From NCBI GenBank assembly GCA_910584905.1, contig CAJUCQ010000022.1, positions 1 to 9,240 on the forward strand: 9,240 nucleotides of DNA, in the 5' to 3' direction. A program made the position numbers and the translations under genes. The notes below the pieces were generated by a model that did not search any database, was not told the DNA's origin, and saw only the letters and a program-made list of their open reading frames with translations. Numbering within the stretch: position 1 is the stretch's first letter; each line of letters begins with the position of its first letter. Positions 7,428 to 9,240 of the stretch are shown in pieces. This stretch comes from an uncultured Muribaculaceae bacterium. Its GTDB lineage: Bacteria > Bacteroidota > Bacteroidia > Bacteroidales > Muribaculaceae.

Positions 7428-8186
7428 ATGGAAACAAGTCTTTCGCCGGCGCTTAAGACACGCGTCCTCTCGTTCTGCTGGCAACACATCCTCCTGCTCT
7501 TCTCGCTCAATCTCATGACCCTCGGCGTGGCCCTGTGCGTCAAATCCGCCCTCGGCAGCAGCGTCATATCATCAGTACCATTCGTGCTCTCGCTTGCCGG
7601 AGGCGAAGGCGCCCGCGTCCCCGCATGGACCATCGGAAGCTACACCATAGCCATGAACTTCGTCCTCGTATTCTTCCAGATACTCATCCTGCGGCGCCGC
7701 TTCGAGGGCGTGCAACTCTTTCAGCTACTCATCGGATTCGTATTCGGCGCACTCATCGACTTCAACATGAGCCTTCTCGACACACTCGCCCCGGAAGACC
7801 TCACGGCGCAGGCCCTCACGCAGCTGGCCGGATGCACCGTCATGGGCATAGGCATAGCCCTCGAAGTCAAATGCGGCTCGGTGACAATGCCCGGCGAAGG
7901 CATCACAATAGCAATCGCACGCGTGACAGGGCGCCCCTTCCCCAAAGTCAAAATTGCCGTTGACACATGCCTCGTCGCCGCCGCCATTGCCCTGAGCTAT
8001 CTCTACTTCGGCGCATGGCTTCGCGACGTAATCGGATTCGGCACACTCTTCGCAATGTTCTACGTCGGACTCGTCGTAAAATACACCTCGCCGCGGCTCG
8101 GATGGTTCGACCGCCTTCTCGGCTACGTGCCCGGATTCCGCCGCTACATCTTCGGCCTCGCCCGCTACATCCGCAACCGCCAATAA
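7428..8186 (+). CDS. YczE/YitT-like membrane protein
   Basis: This 252-residue protein has about six or seven hydrophobic segments and resembles the YczE/YyaS/YitT group (DUF6198 in Bacteroidetes), whose biochemical function is not established. Family-like features are LMTLGVALCVKSALGSSVISSVPFVLSL at 29-56, presented here as a first helix ending in a conserved Gly-containing hairpin, and MPGEGITIAIA at 154-164 followed by a Lys-rich loop (PKVKIAVDT) and another helix. Membrane spans fall roughly at 19-38, 70-88, 97-114, 130-146, 176-194 and 200-218. The C-terminus is basic (RRYIFGLARYIRNRQ) and probably cytoplasmic. It begins 21 bases after the MATE stop codon and ends the GC-rich block. It could be a transporter or a helper of one, but nothing in the sequence decides this. 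Confidence 0.8.
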   Translation: METSLSPALKTRVLSFCWQHILLLFSLNLMTLGVALCVKSALGSSVISSVPFVLSLAGGEGARVPAWTIGSYTIAMNFVLVFFQILILRRRFEGVQLFQLLIGFVFGALIDFNMSLLDTLAPEDLTAQALTQLAGCTVMGIGIALEVKCGSVTMPGEGITIAIARVTGRPFPKVKIAVDTCLVAAAIALSYLYFGAWLRDVIGFGTLFAMFYVGLVVKYTSPRLGWFDRLLGYVPGFRRYIFGLARYIRNRQ

Positions 8187-8324
8187 CCCCGCCCCAATCG
8201 CGCTGTCCCAAAATCGATTATGGCCGCCCTCAACCGATTGTGTGTGGGGGGGGGGCATAATGGCAAAGCACTTGAACCTATCCATGAGCGGACAAATGAA
8301 TCAATGAGCGGGGTAAATAGAAAA
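8187..8324. other. Intergenic stretch with G-run and short repeats
   Basis: No gene is seen. CAATCG at 8195-8200 is complementary to CGATTG at 8235-8240, and the C-rich bases before the first (8187-8194) could pair across a bulge with the ten-G run at 8246-8255; this may be a degenerate terminator for the preceding operon. ATGAGCGG is repeated exactly at 8284-8291 and 8304-8311. A continuous open frame over the region is short and low-complexity and is not called. Confidence 0.4.
8246..8255 (+). repeat. Homopolymer run of ten G
   Basis: Ten consecutive Gs follow TGTGT, sixty bases after the yczE-like stop codon. It is noncoding. Such runs are prone to slippage in the cell and to length errors in sequencing. 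Confidence 0.9.
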
Positions 8325-8349
8325 GAGGACTCTCAAAACGAGAATCCTC
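8318..8349 (-). terminator. Leftward intrinsic terminator, probably of a tRNA gene
   Basis: GAGGACTCTC at 8325-8334 pairs with GAGAATCCTC at 8340-8349 with a single C-A mismatch around a five-base loop. Read on the minus strand it is followed by TTTTCTATTT, a proper U-tract; on the + strand it is followed by AATTCAG and would not terminate. No complete leftward gene exists to its right, but the tRNA 3'-end fragment at 8354-8372 ends five bases before it, so it probably belonged to the tRNA gene before an insertion. Confidence 0.7.
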
Positions 8350-8353
8350 AATT

Positions 8354-8372
8354 CAGTACCCGGACCCGGGAT
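8354..8372 (-). other. tRNA 3'-end fragment, probable attachment site (att)
   Basis: On the minus strand these 19 bases read ATCCCGGGTCCGGGTACTG. They parse as the end of a T-loop (ATC), the 3' T-stem strand CCGGG, a seven-base acceptor strand TCCGGGT, discriminator A, then CTG. The rest of the tRNA is missing: to the right the sequence departs after ATC where TTCG would be expected, and no D-arm or anticodon arm can be drawn. A terminator lies just beyond the 3' end and an integrase gene fragment lies 217 bases to the right. Integrative elements duplicate a tRNA 3' end at one junction, which fits this layout. The acceptor strand would suit a tRNA-Leu beginning GCCCGGA, but the identity is a guess. 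Confidence 0.5.
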
Positions 8373-8565
8373 AACCATAAGAAAACACATAGAAACACCC
8401 ACAATTAAATGTGATGATAACCAACAACATACGCCTAATCTCAATTATATTGATTTGCTGATTTTTCTATCTTTTTTGCCAAGTAGTACACTTTTAGTAC
8501 ACGTTGTTTGTTATAGAACTGTTAAAGACTCTTTAACCCAATTTTACCTTTTGCGTTAGTATAGG
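8373..8565. promoter_or_regulatory. AT-rich integrase upstream region with repeats
   Basis: No gene is seen here, and base composition drops sharply in GC compared with the left. Three exact repeats stand out: the dyad TCAAT-TAT-ATTGA at 8441-8453; the direct repeat TAGTACAC at 8484-8491 and 8495-8502, spaced 11 bases apart; and the dyad GTTAAAG-ACT-CTTTAAC at 8521-8537. Lying between a likely att core and the integrase gene, they are candidates for integrase arm-type or accessory-protein sites, or for operators controlling the integrase promoter. The assignment is inference from position and spacing. Confidence 0.4.
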
Positions 8566-8573
8566 TAAATTTG
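8543..8573 (+). promoter_or_regulatory. Probable promoter of the integrase fragment
   Basis: TAAATTTG at 8566-8573 is a perfect Bacteroidetes -7 box. The best -33 candidate at a legal distance is TTTA at 8543-8546 with a 19-base spacer, one mismatch from TTTG. The start would be near 8580, giving a very short leader before the ATG at 8590. The GTTAAAG dyad lies immediately upstream and could be its operator. Confidence 0.5.
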
Positions 8574-8589
8574 TAGAAAAGAAACTATT

Positions 8590-9117
8590 ATGGCAAATAT
8601 CAAGACTAAGAACAAACAAAACCCGAAACTACAACAAGCCACTTTGAGCGACGGTAGAGCAAGTCTATATCTTGAATTTTATCTCGGTCGTACCGAAACA
8701 CCTGTTCTTGATGAGGACGGCAATCCGGTATATTATACCGACGGAGCAATGAAAGGCAAACCTAAGCACAAAATCAAACATGACCGCCGAAAAGAAAATC
8801 TCAATCTCTACATTTGGATTGCACCTCGAACCCAACAAGAACGGCTACAAAACAAAAACACACTCGCACTTGCCGAAAAAATAAGGTTTGAGCGAGAGCA
8901 ACAACTATTGGAGGATAGAGAGGGGTATCGCTTAAAGAAAGAGCGTATCTCAAATTTCCATGATTTCTTTGAGGAATACATAGAAAACTACACTAAGGCT
9001 GATAAAAGAATGATACAATTGGCGCATCGTCGTTTTCGTGCCTTTCTCAAAGAAACACCGGCGTATGCTATGTATGACCGAATTAGTAGTGGTGCGATAA
9101 AAATCCAACCACTATGA
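8590..9117 (+). pseudogene. Truncated tyrosine recombinase (integrase N-terminus)
   Basis: The 175-residue product matches only the first part of Bacteroides-type tyrosine recombinases, which are usually a little over 400 residues. Residues about 18-105 look like the arm-DNA-binding domain: ASLYLEFYLGR, an insert, then KENLNLYIWIAPRTQQERLQNKNTLALAEKI is the typical strand-and-helix pattern (listed here as residues 68-98). From about 120 (ISNFHDFFEEYIENY) the SAM-like core-binding domain begins, with helix MIQLAHRRFRAFL at 141-153. Recognisable similarity stops near YDRIS at 162-166, and the frame ends after SGAIKIQPL. The whole catalytic domain with its R-H-R-Y residues is absent, and the other two frames up to 9170 show no continuation. 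Codon use is AT-rich, unlike the genes to the left. It cannot recombine DNA alone; it might still bind arm sites. The start follows an AT-rich leader (ACTATTATG). Confidence 0.75.
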
Positions 9118-9170
9118 TTAATATATTAACGTGAGTTCGATATAAGAATTCAGTTATTCAATAATAAAAC

Positions 9171-9210
9171 AATCAGCCATTTAGCATAAAACTAATTGGC
9201 TGATTTTCTT
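9171..9210 (+). terminator. Strong intrinsic terminator after the integrase fragment
   Basis: AATCAGCCA at 9171-9179 pairs with TGGCTGATT at 9197-9205, and inside, after one T-T mismatch, TTAG (9181-9184) pairs with CTAA (9192-9195) around the loop CATAAAA. The T-rich tail TTCTT follows. It lies 53 bases beyond the stop codon of the integrase fragment, so the truncated reading frame has an intact transcription end. It is nearly symmetrical in its A and T flanks and may also act leftward. Confidence 0.8.
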
Positions 9211-9240
9211 GGTATTCTCGCGAAAAATCAGTAAATTTAC

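Noticed and set aside
5897..7456. A 519-codon + strand frame overlapping the MATE gene
   Set aside because: The product is an Arg/Pro/His-rich shifted reading of the MATE gene, while the MATE frame has clear membrane helices and family motifs.
7725..8285. Long minus strand frame over the yczE-like gene
   Set aside because: It is an antisense shadow with acidic, low-information composition; the + strand frame shows membrane segments and family motifs.
8220..8408. A 62-codon + strand open frame
   Set aside because: It crosses the G-run, the terminator hairpin and the tRNA fragment, and the product has no sign of being a protein.
8350..8440. A complete tRNA gene on the minus strand
   Set aside because: Only the T-stem and acceptor 3' strands can be drawn; no anticodon arm, D-arm or 5' acceptor strand follows to the right.
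9211..9240. A promoter -7 box at the right edge
   Set aside because: TAAATTTA is suggestive, but the window ends there and no spaced TTTG box or following gene can be seen.
1..9240. CRISPR array, insertion sequence or known defence system
   Set aside because: No regularly spaced long repeats, transposase or defence-type domains were found; the only mobile-element sign is the truncated integrase at the right.

Overview
The window looks like the chromosome of a Bacteroidota member, most likely of the order Bacteroidales. The evidence is that start codons have AT-rich leaders with no Shine-Dalgarno sequence, that three places carry Bacteroidetes-type promoters (TTTG, about 20 bases, then TAnnTTTG), and that the last gene is a Bacteroides-style tyrosine recombinase. 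The backbone to about 8200 is visibly GC-rich with C-ending codons, which would fit a high-GC Bacteroidales lineage such as Muribaculaceae. That family assignment is inference.

Layout. Bases 1-140 hold inverted repeats, including a probable terminator for a gene to the left. Alanine dehydrogenase (ald) runs leftward at 141-1247. A 390-base divergent intergenic region separates it from a solo ECF sigma factor (1638-2141), which has its own promoter at 1542-1573. A strong hairpin terminator at 2270-2300 closes that unit, and its T-run doubles as the -33 box of the next promoter. From there five genes run rightward with gaps of only 21-49 bases and no terminator seen between them: mannose-1-phosphate guanylyltransferase (2364), arginyl-tRNA synthetase (3505), a BI-1/YccA-type membrane protein (5352), a MATE efflux transporter with a GTG start (6087), and a YczE/YitT-like membrane protein (7428). 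They may form one transcript.

After 8186 the composition shifts. A ten-G run, a hairpin terminator reading leftward, and a 19-base segment that parses as the 3' end of a tRNA (acceptor strand plus T-stem strand) lie at 8246-8372. To their right the DNA becomes AT-rich and carries direct and inverted repeats, a promoter, and the N-terminal part only of a tyrosine recombinase (8590-9117), then a strong terminator. I read this as the left junction of an integrated element inserted in the 3' end of a tRNA gene, with a truncated and probably inactive integrase.

The genes do not form one pathway. Ald links alanine and pyruvate, the guanylyltransferase supplies GDP-mannose for glycans, ArgS charges tRNA-Arg, and three integral membrane proteins of export or uncertain function follow. 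No clearly new multi-gene system is visible; the tRNA junction and the truncated integrase are the most notable points.
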